From Leuconostoc inhae KCTC 3774 (lineage in GTDB: Bacteria; Bacillota; Bacilli; Lactobacillales; Lactobacillaceae): 36,145 nucleotides of DNA. Within the stretch, counting starts at the first letter, position 1, and every line of letters begins with the position of its first letter. Where the stretch lies: positions 1 to 36,145 of the forward strand of contig AEMJ01000005.1 of assembly GCA_000166735.2 (NCBI GenBank), in the 5' to 3' direction. Below the pieces are notes generated by a model, which saw only the letters and a list, made by a program, of their open reading frames with translations, had not been told where the DNA came from and did not search any database. This document shows positions 18,703 to 27,361 of the stretch, in pieces. Position numbers and translations under genes: made by a program.

Positions 18703-19896
18703 TGCGTATGCAAGTAAAATTCTTAAATGGACTCAATACAATCGGGGGGAATGTTGTATCATTTACGCAGGGAAAAACAAGGCTTGTGATGGATTTTGGT
18801 GTCAATTTTGCACCATCTGAAACACCTACAGGGGATTTATTAGCCAATGGCACACTACCAGATTTACCTGATTTATTTACTGATGTGAGTAGTGAATATG
18901 AGACAACAATATTTGTCTCACATTTACACTTAGATCATATGGGCGCTTTGAAATATTTAACAAAGCCTATCGATGTTTACATGAGTCAAGCATCTGCTGA
19001 TTTATACTATGTTTTAACAAAATTAGGGATCGAATCTGCGCCTTACGCAAATATTAAAGTCATTGATTTTGAAAAACCCACTAGTTTTGGTGACTTTGAG
19101 GTGACTTTCTTTGAAACAGATCATGATGCACGTGGTGCAGCAGCTATTCGTATACGAAACGGGGAGCATACAGTCGTTCATAGTGGCGACGTACGATTAG
19201 ATGGTCCGCATCCAGAACGTGTAAATCATTGGGCAGATGTTTTACGTGACGAAAACATTGATTTGTTGTTACTAGAAGGCACTGAATTTAGTTTTGATGA
19301 AGCAAACGATATTGCACATGAGCGCTATACAGAAATGTCATTGCAACAAAATTTTGCTCAAATATTACAGAGCTCAGAACAATTGGTTGTGATCAACCCC
19401 TATGAACGTAATATTGATCGTTTAGTAGCTTTGCAAGCAACTGTACAAGCTAATGGACGTGAAATGCGTTGGGATCATCAATTTGCTACAATCCTGCTTG
19501 CGGTGGGGATGACCGATGTCAAAGAGATTGATTGGGAGACTGTTTTAGCTCAGCCAGGTCACTATGTGATTCAAAATCATTTTAATCAGTTACATGATTT
19601 GGATCAGTTTAATGGCGATTATGTTTACTTGCATATGAACGGCGAACCACTTGGTGAATATGATCCACGTTTTGCTGAACTAAGTGATTACTTAACTAAC
19701 AATGATGTGCTATTTTGCAGTCTGGGGGTCAGTGGACACGCTACGCCAGATGATTTAGTGGCTTTGGCACAACACATTAGTGCCAAAAAAAACAGTGACA
19801 TGGCATTCATTCAAGCCAGAAAAAGAGGCGAAAGCTTTGCGAGAAGTTGGATTGAATGTTTATTTACCAACTAAAGGTGAAACTTTGAACTATTAG
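18702..19896 (+). CDS. Metallo-beta-lactamase-fold hydrolase, beta-CASP/RNase J-like (one frame break)
   Basis: About 397 residues. The metal site is clear: 'SHLHLDHMGA' (HxHxDH, about residues 67-76), 'TDHDARG' and 'HSGDVRLDG'. A beta-CASP-like ending is present, with 'VSGHATPDDL' and, after repair, 'TVTWHSFKPE'. It resembles RNase J but is much shorter than the usual 550 or so residues. The break is in the 8-A run 19785-19792: removing one A gives 'AKKTVTWHSFKPEKEAKALR' and the stop at 19894-19896; as literally read it ends at 19874. It is coupled to the binding-protein gene and followed by a terminator, so it is the last gene of the importer operon. It could be a nuclease or a phosphodiesterase acting on the imported compound; unproven. 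Confidence 0.75.
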
Positions 19897-20002
19897 TGTT
19901 TGATTGCAAAGATTATTAACCACGAGTCACGTGCTAGTATCTATGAAATTATTTGGTTAATTATACGTAGACGCACAAAATATAGATAAATAGTTTAGTA
20001 TG

Positions 20003-20035
20003 ACGCTTACATTATTTGTGAGCGTTTTATTTTTT
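20003..20035 (+). terminator. Intrinsic terminator of the ugp-like operon
   Basis: Stem ACGCTTAC (20003-20010) / GTGAGCGT (20018-20025) with one G-U-compatible pair, then TTTATTTTTT. Located about 107 bases after the hydrolase stop. Confidence 0.8.
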
Positions 20036-20128
20036 GGAGAGGGATAATACCGAATATGGCATTATAAACGCAATGAGAGAGCACCAGAATAGAAGAAAAG
20101 TATAGTTACAAACTGATGGTTCAAATGT

Positions 20129-20437
20129 TTAGATAAAAATGATTAAAACAATAAAAACTAGTGTGATCAGAAATCTTGTGAGATGATGGTTGATGTGAAA
20201 TGAATTGTTTTGTAATCCGTTTAGGATAGCTGTTAGCTCAAAAATTATCAGTCCAATAATCGTTACTGTTTTAAATGATCCTAGGCTCATGAAGTTTGCT
20301 AGTAATATAGTGAGGCCACTGATAAGATTTAATATATTACCCCAACGGTTCTTAGAATTTAGTTCTGTTAGTGATGCAAGCATCACTAACAAGGCGTAAA
20401 GTGAAATAATTATCTTGATAGCTATAATAAAAATCAT
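20129..20437 (-). CDS. Small four-helix membrane protein, unknown
   Basis: 102 residues with four strongly hydrophobic segments (about 3-24, 31-50, 54-74 and 82-101) and a short 'ELNSKNRWGN' loop. I do not recognise the family; the pattern resembles small uncharacterised membrane proteins of lactobacilli. The possible ribosome site AAGAAATGAG is weak. No close partner gene. The convergent importer operon ends about 95 bases away. The hydrophobic periodicity argues that it is real. Confidence 0.5.
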   Translation of the reverse strand: MIFIIAIKIIISLYALLVMLASLTELNSKNRWGNILNLISGLTILLANFMSLGSFKTVTIIGLIIFELTAILNGLQNNSFHINHHLTRFLITLVFIVLIIFI

Positions 20438-20590
20438 TACTTTAATCTCATTTCTTTATTCATTTAAATATCATAGTAATATTACCATATTTTCATTAAT
20501 TTTATCAATATCATTAATAAAAATATTTTTATTGTTAATTTATAAATAAAACATTATGATAAATTAAATAGTTGATTTACAAAATTTTAT

Positions 20591-20683
20591 GTGGATTTAT
20601 CCAACGGGGATGAAAGTGCTGTGCAAGTTGAACGTGATGACAACTATCTGACAACTGAGAGTGGTAGTGAAAATTCTGATTAA
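20591..20683 (+). pseudogene. Possible remnant coding for an acidic C-terminus
   Basis: In the 350 bases between the small membrane protein and the GNAT gene, one frame reads about 30 residues of coding-like sequence ('VDLSNGDESAVQVERDDNYL' then 'TTESGSENSD') before a stop. It is bounded upstream by very AT-rich DNA with an in-frame stop. No start with a ribosome site is visible. It may be the end of a lost gene; family not identified. Confidence 0.25.
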
Positions 20684-20788
20684 ATTAAGTTTTATGCAGT
20701 ATGTAAAAAATGTCGTGTAACATACGAGAATGTTTTGTTGTTGGCTGTGATACAATTCATTATAAGGTGATAATAAGGGGAGTAAAAA

Positions 20789-21220
20789 ATGATACGTTCT
20801 ATCATGACAACTGACATTGACGCGCTTTGCAAAATAAATAGTGAAGAATTGGGGTATGATTACCCAAGAGAACAATCTTTGACGCAACTTCGTAAGATTT
20901 TGAATGATTCTAACCATTATTTGTTAGCACTTTATGAAGATGAGACGACTAAAAAAATTTTAGGTTATGTTCATGCTGAAGTTTATGAAGAAATATATGC
21001 CGAACCTACTCTAAATGTGTTAGCTTTGGCTGTGGTAAGAGACAATCAAAATAGCGGTATCGGGACACAGTTAATGTCATGGTTAGAAAACACTGCTGTA
21101 TCAAAAGGATACAAATCTATTCGTTTAAATTCTGGTATGAGTAGAAAAAGTGCACACGAATTTTATGAACATATCAATTATGTTCATACGAAGAATCAAA
21201 AGAAGTTTATAAAAAATTAA
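20789..21220 (+). CDS. GNAT family N-acetyltransferase
   Basis: 143 residues, intact. The GNAT fold is plain: 'MIRSIMTTDIDALCKI' start, 'LNVLALAVVRDNQNSGIGTQ' (beta-4 and the acetyl-CoA loop Q/RxxGxG/A, here QNSGIG) and 'AHEFYEHINYVHTKNQKKF' at the end. The order matches AAC(6')-like small acetyltransferases, but the acceptor is unknown. AAGGGGAG lies just before the ATG. Transcribed alone, with a hairpin terminator after it. Confidence 0.9.
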   Translation: MIRSIMTTDIDALCKINSEELGYDYPREQSLTQLRKILNDSNHYLLALYEDETTKKILGYVHAEVYEEIYAEPTLNVLALAVVRDNQNSGIGTQLMSWLENTAVSKGYKSIRLNSGMSRKSAHEFYEHINYVHTKNQKKFIKN

Positions 21221-21267
21221 AATGATACAGAGGGAAAATCTGTTTAAAGTAATCAAGTATAGCAAAT

Positions 21268-21314
21268 AATAGCTAGCAAAGACTTTGTTTAAAAAACTTT
21301 GCTAGCTATTTTGG
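21268..21314 (+). terminator. Hairpin terminator after the GNAT gene
   Basis: A perfect 14-base stem AATAGCTAGCAAAG (21268-21281) / CTTTGCTAGCTATT (21297-21310) with a 15-base A/T-rich loop, followed by a short T run. Confidence 0.7.
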
Positions 21315-21412
21315 TTCCTGTGAATAGTTTGTTTATGATACAGTAATGGCATTTTTCTAAAATTAGATGTCTTACATAAATACACGATAATTAATTTTGC
21401 AAGAGCTAACAA

Positions 21413-21697
21413 GTGGTTAAAAGTATTATGCTAGAACTTTTAGATCTTTACAAATTATATCAAGTCATTGCGTTTAGAAAAATTGGCTACTTTATTAAAT
21501 CTATAAAAGAATTGTTGATGCAAAAAGACCATGCAAACATTTTTAAAATAGCTGAGCAAAAAATTCAGGATCAAATTGCTGAGTTAGTAAAAATCAAGCA
21601 TTCAATTCAAGGAATCATGCAAGCCCAAACGAATACTTCGCTTAATAAAATTTGTTTTTGTGAAAAAGAGAACCGATTTTTGAAAAAATACCAGTAA
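21413..21697 (+). pseudogene. MerR family regulator, N-terminally truncated remnant
   Basis: About 94 residues. 'LYQVIAFRKIGYFIKSIKEL' matches the second half of a MerR DNA-binding domain (L..I...R.lG.sl..Ik.lL), and the helical 'QKIQDQIAELVKIKHSI' that follows is the dimerisation coiled coil. The first half, with the winged helix-turn-helix and the 'LRYY' motif, is missing, and the upstream DNA shows stops in this frame. A deletion or older decay is likely, because no single-base repair restores the missing part. No target gene is adjacent in the same direction. Confidence 0.6.
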
Positions 21698-21721
21698 ATT
21701 TTTAGCTATTTTAGTCATCAG

Positions 21722-21753
21722 AAAACCCCGAAAGTGACTTTAACTTTCGGGGT
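21722..21753 (-). terminator. Intrinsic terminator of the glucosidase gene
   Basis: Stem CCCCGAAAGT (21726-21735) / ACTTTCGGGG (21743-21752). On the minus strand it is followed by TTTT. It lies about 40 bases beyond the glucosidase stop codon. Confidence 0.88.
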
Positions 21754-21793
21754 ACACATCATTAGTCGCAGGTTTTTTATTTTATCCGTTCTA

Positions 21794-23467
21794 CTATTTA
21801 TTTTTGAAAAGATATACTTTACTTTCATATGGTCGTAAAGTCTTTCCTTGGTCATCGGTATAATTATTAATCAATAATTCGTCTGCGTTTAATTGTTGAT
21901 AATCACGTGAAATGGTTTTATCGGTAAAGTTACTTAAAACAAGTATTGTTTGCCCCTCATAATGACGACGATAAGCATAAACTTGATCGTCATCACAGTC
22001 AATAGGTTCAAAATTACCATATCTAATTACTTCTGAATCATGACGAAGCGCAATGAGCTTTTTATAGTGATAAAATACAGAAGATTTATCAGACAGAGAT
22101 TTTTGAGCATTTATTTCGGGGTAATTATTATTTGGTGCATACCAAGGTGTTGCTGTCGAGAATCCAGCGTTAACTTCTGTATTCCATTGCATAGGTGTTC
22201 TAGCGTTATCACGCGACAGATTTGCTAAATACTTGAGCATTGTTTCTGAAGTGACAAGGTGTTTTTGATTGACTAACTCATCATAGAAATTAAGTGATTC
22301 AATATCTTCATATTGTGCCAATTTAGTAAAGTGACCATTGGTCATGCCTAGTTCTTCACCTTCGTAAATATAAGGGGTACCTTGTAACATGTGTAAAGTA
22401 GTAGCTAACATTTTTGCTGACACATCTCTAAATTCTTTTGAATCATTGCCAAAGCGGGATACTGCACGAGGTTGGTCATGATTATTCCAATAGAGACTGT
22501 TCCAACCTTTACCATCAAGACTTGTTTGCCAGCGATTTAACGATTGTTTTAATTCAACTAATTTAACAGGTTCATCATGCCATTTTCCTATTCGAACATC
22601 TGGATTAGGACTTAATGCGACATGTTCAAATTGGAAGACCATATTTAATTCATGGCTATTCAAACCAGTATATTTAATCGCATCATCGGGTGTAGCTCCA
22701 GGCATCTCACCAACAGTAATGGTGTCATATTTAGATAAAACCTCATCATTCATCTGTTGTAAGAATTCATTTAAGCGATGACCATCGGCAACAAAATCCA
22801 TTGTTGTGCCAGATGTTACGGGTGCAGGAACGTCTGGTAAACTATCAGGTTTTGAGATTAAGTTGATGACATCCATACGAAAACCATCGACGCCTTTGTT
22901 TAACCAAAAACGTTCAATATCAAACACGGCTTCGCGCACTTCTGGATTTTCCCAATTAAGATCTGGTTGGCTTTCGGCAAAAATGTGTAAATAGTACTGT
23001 TTTCGTTCAGGAACATAAGTCCAGGCTGAACCACCGAATGCCGCTAGCCAATTGTTTGGTTCGTGACCGTTAACAGGATCTTTCCAAATATAGTAATCCG
23101 CATATTGATTCGTTTGACTTGTACGACTTTCTTTGAACCATTCATGCTGGTCAGATGTATGATTGACAACTAGATCCATCATAATTTTAAGATTAAGTTG
23201 GTGCGCCTGTTGGAGTAATTCTTCAAAATCTTGCATCGTGCCATAGTTTGAATTAATGTTTTTGTAATCAGCAATGTCATAACCATTATCTTTATTTGGG
23301 GATACATAAATTGGGTTTAACCAAATGACATCTGCGCCTAAATTTTGAATATAGTGTAAACGTTGTTTAATACCAGTTAAATCACCGATACCGTCATTAT
23401 TACTATCCTGAAAACTCATAGGATATATTTGATAAACCACTGAATCTTTAAACCACTGTTTTGCCAT
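21794..23467 (-). CDS. Oligo-1,6-glucosidase / dextran glucosidase (GH13)
   Basis: 557 residues, intact, full length for the GH13 oligo-1,6-glucosidase group. The four conserved regions are present: 'DLVVNHTS' (I), 'GVDGFRMDVINL' (II, nucleophile Asp), 'TVGEMPG' (III, acid/base Glu) and 'YWNNHDQPR' (IV). The residue after the nucleophile is Val, which in this family favours alpha-1,6 over alpha-1,4 bonds, so isomaltose-type oligosaccharides from dextran or starch are the likely substrate. No signal peptide, so it acts in the cytoplasm on imported sugars. AAAGGAAAA precedes the start. It has its own promoter, with two operators, and its own terminator. A trehalose-6-phosphate hydrolase is less likely given the Val. 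Confidence 0.9.
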   Translation of the reverse strand: MAKQWFKDSVVYQIYPMSFQDSNNDGIGDLTGIKQRLHYIQNLGADVIWLNPIYVSPNKDNGYDIADYKNINSNYGTMQDFEELLQQAHQLNLKIMMDLVVNHTSDQHEWFKESRTSQTNQYADYYIWKDPVNGHEPNNWLAAFGGSAWTYVPERKQYYLHIFAESQPDLNWENPEVREAVFDIERFWLNKGVDGFRMDVINLISKPDSLPDVPAPVTSGTTMDFVADGHRLNEFLQQMNDEVLSKYDTITVGEMPGATPDDAIKYTGLNSHELNMVFQFEHVALSPNPDVRIGKWHDEPVKLVELKQSLNRWQTSLDGKGWNSLYWNNHDQPRAVSRFGNDSKEFRDVSAKMLATTLHMLQGTPYIYEGEELGMTNGHFTKLAQYEDIESLNFYDELVNQKHLVTSETMLKYLANLSRDNARTPMQWNTEVNAGFSTATPWYAPNNNYPEINAQKSLSDKSSVFYHYKKLIALRHDSEVIRYGNFEPIDCDDDQVYAYRRHYEGQTILVLSNFTDKTISRDYQQLNADELLINNYTDDQGKTLRPYESKVYLFKNK

Positions 23468-23498
23468 GAGCGTATTTTCCTTTTATATTTATGAGTAC

Positions 23499-23558
23499 AG
23501 AATAACATGTTGAGTAAACGTTTACAATGCTTTTATACAGAGTGAGTAAACGTTTGCG
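23499..23558 (-). promoter_or_regulatory. Glucosidase promoter with two phased LacI-type operators
   Basis: On the minus strand: -35 TTGTAA (23522-23527), 17-base spacer, -10 TATTCT (23499-23504). Operator 1, GTAAACGTTTAC (23514-23525), overlaps the -35. Operator 2, GTAAACGTTTGC (23546-23557), lies upstream with centres 32 bases (three helical turns) apart. This suits looping or cooperative binding by a MalR-type or CcpA regulator. Confidence 0.82.
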
Positions 23559-23561
23559 CAA

Positions 23562-23774
23562 TTGGAAAGGATCGAAGCAAAAGATTTTCAAAGCCAAAAG
23601 AAACGTTTAGTGTATATATCTATTAGACAAGGTGTATGTTTTGGAACATTGACCTTTATTGGTAATGGCACCATGTCTCCAGGTTTTAGAGAGTTAACAT
23701 CATGGCACATAATGATAGTGTACGTTATTGAAGGTATTCTTTTTGGTATAACCATGTATTTTTTCAAAGGATGA
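23562..23774 (+). CDS. Possible small membrane protein
   Basis: 70 residues from a TTG start, with two weakly hydrophobic segments (about 18-33 and 48-67). No convincing ribosome site, and the reading frame begins within the divergent operator region. A terminator-like hairpin follows (23811-23862), which supports a transcript here. Family not recognised; could be a remnant of a DUF-type membrane protein. Confidence 0.3.
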   Translation: MERIEAKDFQSQKKRLVYISIRQGVCFGTLTFIGNGTMSPGFRELTSWHIMIVYVIEGILFGITMYFFKG

Positions 23775-23810
23775 ATTTAAAAACAGTAAAGTAGTTAATG
23801 TGATGAATAG

Positions 23811-23862
23811 AATCTAATAGTTTGGACAGAATAAAAATCTGGCTGAACTATTAGATTTTTTT
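23811..23862 (+). terminator. Hairpin with T tract
   Basis: AATCTAATAGTT (23811-23822) pairs with AACTATTAGATT (centred near 23850), with extra TGG/CTG pairing inside, followed by T7. Orientation is plus. The roughly 370 bases from here to the pyruvate oxidase promoter hold only the short hairpin ORF at 24.1 kb. Confidence 0.65.
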
Positions 23863-24126
23863 AACATACTTTATTTTACCTATACTGATGACTAGAAAAA
23901 CAATCAAAAAAGAAGCTGAGCAGTGATTAATGCAATGCCTGATTTTTAACACGATCTTCTGAGTAATCGATATTTTATTAATCGGAATTTCATTAATGTG
24001 GCCTAATTTTCTAGTGTCAATGCTGTTGCAAGGTCTGCTTTAGGTTAGATAAAAATCTGATAAGATTAGTATTGGGATTCGGTACGGATTGACATGTCAT
24101 TGGGTCAGCAAAAGCCATAGTAAATA

Positions 24127-24171
24127 GGAGATAGATGGTACTTAACTCAATGGTGAATGATTGAGTTAAGT
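24127..24171 (+). other. Nine-codon ORF with strong ribosome site over a perfect hairpin
   Basis: AGGAG (24127-24131) precedes ATG 24135 and the peptide MVLNSMVND with a TGA stop. The coding bases form one arm of a perfect 12-base hairpin ACTTAACTCAAT (24140-24151) / ATTGAGTTAAGT (24160-24171). It lies about 75 bases before the pyruvate oxidase promoter. It might be a leader peptide or chance. No T run follows, so it is not an ordinary terminator. Confidence 0.3.
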
Positions 24172-24245
24172 GCGCAACAATTTGCTAAATTAATGGGATT
24201 TATATAGTTCAAATCATAACAGATTCAAATAATTAACTGAGTGAC

Positions 24246-24302
24246 TTGATTTTGTGTATTATTTGAGATATAATTTTATTTATCGCTATGAAAGCGCTTT
24301 CA
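24246..24302 (+). promoter_or_regulatory. Pyruvate oxidase promoter with canonical cre
   Basis: -35 TTGATT (24246-24251), 17-base spacer, -10 TATAAT (24269-24274). A perfect cre palindrome TGAAAGCGCTTTCA (24289-24302) lies just after the expected start of transcription. CcpA bound here would block elongation when glucose is plentiful. Confidence 0.9.
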
Positions 24303-24339
24303 TACATGACGCTTTTTTTCATTTAGGAGGAGATATCAG

Positions 24340-26159
24340 ATGTTAGATAAAAAATATCAGCTGGGTTAGCAGCTTTGAAAGTCATGGAAGGATGGGGTGT
24401 TCACACAATATACGGGATTCCTTCCGGAACATTGAGTGGTTTGATGGATGCGATGGGACATCCTGAAAATAATATCAAATTCTTGCAAGTGAAACATGAA
24501 GAAGTCGCTGCTATGGCTGCCGTCATGCAATGGAAATTTGGCGGTAAGTTGGGTGTTGCCGTCGGATCAGGTGGACCTGGTGCGACGCATTTGATTAACG
24601 GGCTATATGATGCAGCAATGGATAATACACCAGTATTGGCCATTTTAGGATCAAAGCCAGTGCGAGAGTTGAATATGGATTCGTTCCAAGAGTTGAATCA
24701 GAACCCAATGTATGAAAACATTGCCGTTTATAATCGTCGTGTGGCTACTGCGGAACAATTACCTCACTTGGTTGATGATGCAATCCGAACAGCAATTGCG
24801 AAGCGTGGTGTTGCCGTTCTTGAAGTACCTGCTGATTTTGGATTTTCAGAAATTGATGCTAATTCAATTTATTCATCACCATTATATTCGTCAGGTTTGA
24901 AATATAAAGAATATAAGTCGGCACCTGTTGACGCAACAGACATCGATGAAGCTGTTGCGTTGTTGAACCAAGCAAAGCGTCCAGTAATTTATGCTGGTGT
25001 CGGCACGATGGGTCACGGTTCAGCAGTCCAAGAGTTGGCACACAAGATTAAGGCACCAATTATCACAACTGGTAAGAACTTCGAGACTTTCGAATGGGAT
25101 TTCGAAGCTTTCACTGGATCGACATTCCGAGTTGGTTGGAAGCCAGCTAACGAAGCTGTTCTTGAAGCAGACACTGTATTGTTTGTCGGAACAAATTTCC
25201 CATTCTCAGAGGTTGAGGGTACATTCCGTCATGTTGATAAGTTTATTCAAATCGACAATAATCCTGCAATGTTAGGCAAACGTCACCAAACTGATGTTGC
25301 TATTCTAGGTGATGCGGGTGAAGCGATTGATGAAATACTTGCCAAAGTTTCCCCAATTACAGAATCAGCATGGTGGCAGGCTAACGTTAAAAACGTGCAA
25401 AATTGGCGTGATTACATGAATAAGCTTGAACAAAAGACTGAAGGTGATCTTCAAGCTTATCAAGTTTACAATGCTATTAATAAGTACGCAGCGGAAGATG
25501 CCATCTTCTCAACTGATGTTGGTAACGTGACACAAATGTCAGTTCGTCATTTGCACATGACACCCAAGAATATGTGGCGCACATCACCACTGTTTGCAAC
25601 AATGGGTATTGGGTTGCCAGGAGGTATTGGCGCTAAGAATACTTACCCAGATCGTCAAGTTTGGAATTTAATGGGTGATGGCGCTTTTTCCATGACGTAT
25701 CCAGATGTTGTCACAAATGTTCGGTATGACTTGCCTGTGATCAACGTTGTCTTCACAAATACTGAATATGGTTTCATCAAGAACAAGTATGAAGATACAA
25801 ACACGTATAACTTTGGCGTTGACTTTACTGATGTTGATTATGCTAAAATTGCCGAAGCACAGGGTGCTGTTGGTTTGACTGTAAACCGCATTGAAGATAT
25901 TGACCGTATTATGAAAGAGGCAGTCGACTACTATAATCAAGGACGAGTTGTTGTTATTGATGCAAAAATCACTAAGGACCGTCCAATACCTGTAGAAACA
26001 TTGAAGTTGGATACTAGCTTGTACAGTGAAGACGTTGTTAATGCTTATAAAGAAAGATACGAAGCACAAGAATTAGTGCCATTCCGTGAATTCCTTGAGG
26101 ATGAGGGACTAACGTCAACATACATTAAAGAAACTAGCGACAACAAGTATAGCTTCTAA
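24340..26159 (+). CDS. pox: Pyruvate oxidase (one frame break at the start)
   Basis: About 606 residues, the length of Lactobacillus plantarum POX (603). It converts pyruvate, phosphate and O2 to acetyl phosphate, CO2 and H2O2, using TPP and FAD. The TPP half-sites are seen as '[13 protein letters not shown]' (N-terminal Pyr domain, activating Glu) and '[13 protein letters not shown]' with 'NTEYGF' (C-terminal PP domain). The FAD domain lies between (about 190-330). ATG 24340 follows TTAGGAGGAGATAT, a very strong ribosome site, but the 6-A run 24349-24354 is one base short. Adding one A gives '[20 protein letters not shown]' in the long frame. A strong enzyme gene with promoter, cre and terminator intact argues that this break is a sequencing error. 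Confidence 0.95.
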
Positions 26160-26160
26160 A

Positions 26161-26194
26161 AAAACGCGATCCAAAATATTTTGGATCGCGTTTT
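26161..26194 (+). terminator. Bidirectional-looking terminator after pyruvate oxidase
   Basis: A fully palindromic 34-base hairpin: AAAACGCGATCCAAAAT (26161-26177) / ATTTTGGATCGCGTTTT (26178-26194). T run on one side and A run on the other, so it may also stop minus-strand transcripts from the exporter gene at 26.4 kb. Confidence 0.9.
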
Positions 26195-26395
26195 GTTATG
26201 AGTATTAAAGGTATTGTGTACAATGTATTGTTTGTCTGGCTGTTAGTCGTATGAATTTACCAATAAGAGGGTATCTTATTTCAACATTACTGACGTCTTA
26301 GATTGTATTGTATAGCTTAATAAATAGTCATGAGAATTATCTATTTTTTAAATATACTAAACAATTAAAAATATGAAATAATGTTAATTACGACG

Positions 26396-27349
26396 CTACC
26401 GATTCATATTACCGCCATAAATACCAAGAATAATAATAACTATACCAAGTACTATAACAAAGTTTGGCAAACTATTGCCTAAAATTATAATCCCTAGCAA
26501 TATTGAAAATATGATTTCCATTGATTGGGTTGACTCAATATTTGCTAGTTTTTTCATATCGGTCATGACTAGTGAAGTTGCATGGAAGAATAGACCTGTT
26601 GCTATCACACCGGAAAAAAGAGCGACTAGAAATGTTGTTTCCACTTGACCAAAAGATGGTCCGCCGAACTTAATATAAGTCCCTACGGATAGGCATAACC
26701 ATGTGGGGTAAGTACAAACTAGCATACCAAATAATCTCTCGAACCCATTTAGGGAAGCACTGACAGGCATCACCATCCTATTACCCATCGGATAACTGAT
26801 AGCAGCTACAAACATCATAACTAGCGCAATACCAAAGTTTAGAATCACACCGTCAACCATTAAGTAGTTTAATACGGTTAAAGCGACACCAATAAGTATT
26901 AAAAATAGCCATGGCAAAATTGATAGTGGGATTTTTTGTCGAGGAATTCTATACCTGCTGTTTTTTGTCGTGTTAATTAAGGGTGAAATAAGAACCCCCA
27001 ACACGATAGTAATTTGCCACATACTTGCAGTAAGCCAACCTGGAAATATACTATTAGCAAAACAAAGTGGTACGTAAAACAAAACGAAGCACAGATGGCT
27101 ACCTATAAGCCACTGCATTTTGTTTAATTTGATGCGTTTAATGACGTGTTTTATTGAGAAACTATCACTAAATAAAAAATGAATCAGTAATAGCAGGGGC
27201 ATCATCCATAAGTATCTCAATATTGCAGACCAAATCCATGAGCCAGTACTTTTTGCCATCAATTCATTCAGAACGAAAGTCAACGAAAAGAAAAATGCCG
27301 ACACAATACCAATAAAATTAGGGGCCTTTAATATTTTAGCAATCATCAT
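26396..27349 (-). CDS. EmrE-type multidrug efflux transporter (DMT superfamily)
   Basis: 317 residues with about ten membrane helices in two repeats, matching the long 'multidrug resistance efflux transporter' family of the drug/metabolite superfamily. Conserved stretches include 'SAFFFSLTFVLNELMAKSTG', 'WIWSAILRYLWMMP' and 'FFHATSLVMTDMKKLANIES'. The C-terminal 'SMEIIFSILLGIIILGNSLP' resembles the last-helix region of EamA-like transporters. Substrate unknown. Its start lies 12 bases after the stop of the XRE-cupin regulator, so they form one operon and the regulator probably controls the exporter. Confidence 0.85.
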   Translation of the reverse strand: MMIAKILKAPNFIGIVSAFFFSLTFVLNELMAKSTGSWIWSAILRYLWMMPLLLLIHFLFSDSFSIKHVIKRIKLNKMQWLIGSHLCFVLFYVPLCFANSIFPGWLTASMWQITIVLGVLISPLINTTKNSRYRIPRQKIPLSILPWLFLILIGVALTVLNYLMVDGVILNFGIALVMMFVAAISYPMGNRMVMPVSASLNGFERLFGMLVCTYPTWLCLSVGTYIKFGGPSFGQVETTFLVALFSGVIATGLFFHATSLVMTDMKKLANIESTQSMEIIFSILLGIIILGNSLPNFVIVLGIVIIILGIYGGNMNR

Positions 27350-27361
27350 AAATACCTCACT

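Noticed and set aside
25668-26069. 133-codon minus-strand ORF
   Set aside because: It lies wholly within the well-conserved pyruvate oxidase gene and has no family features.
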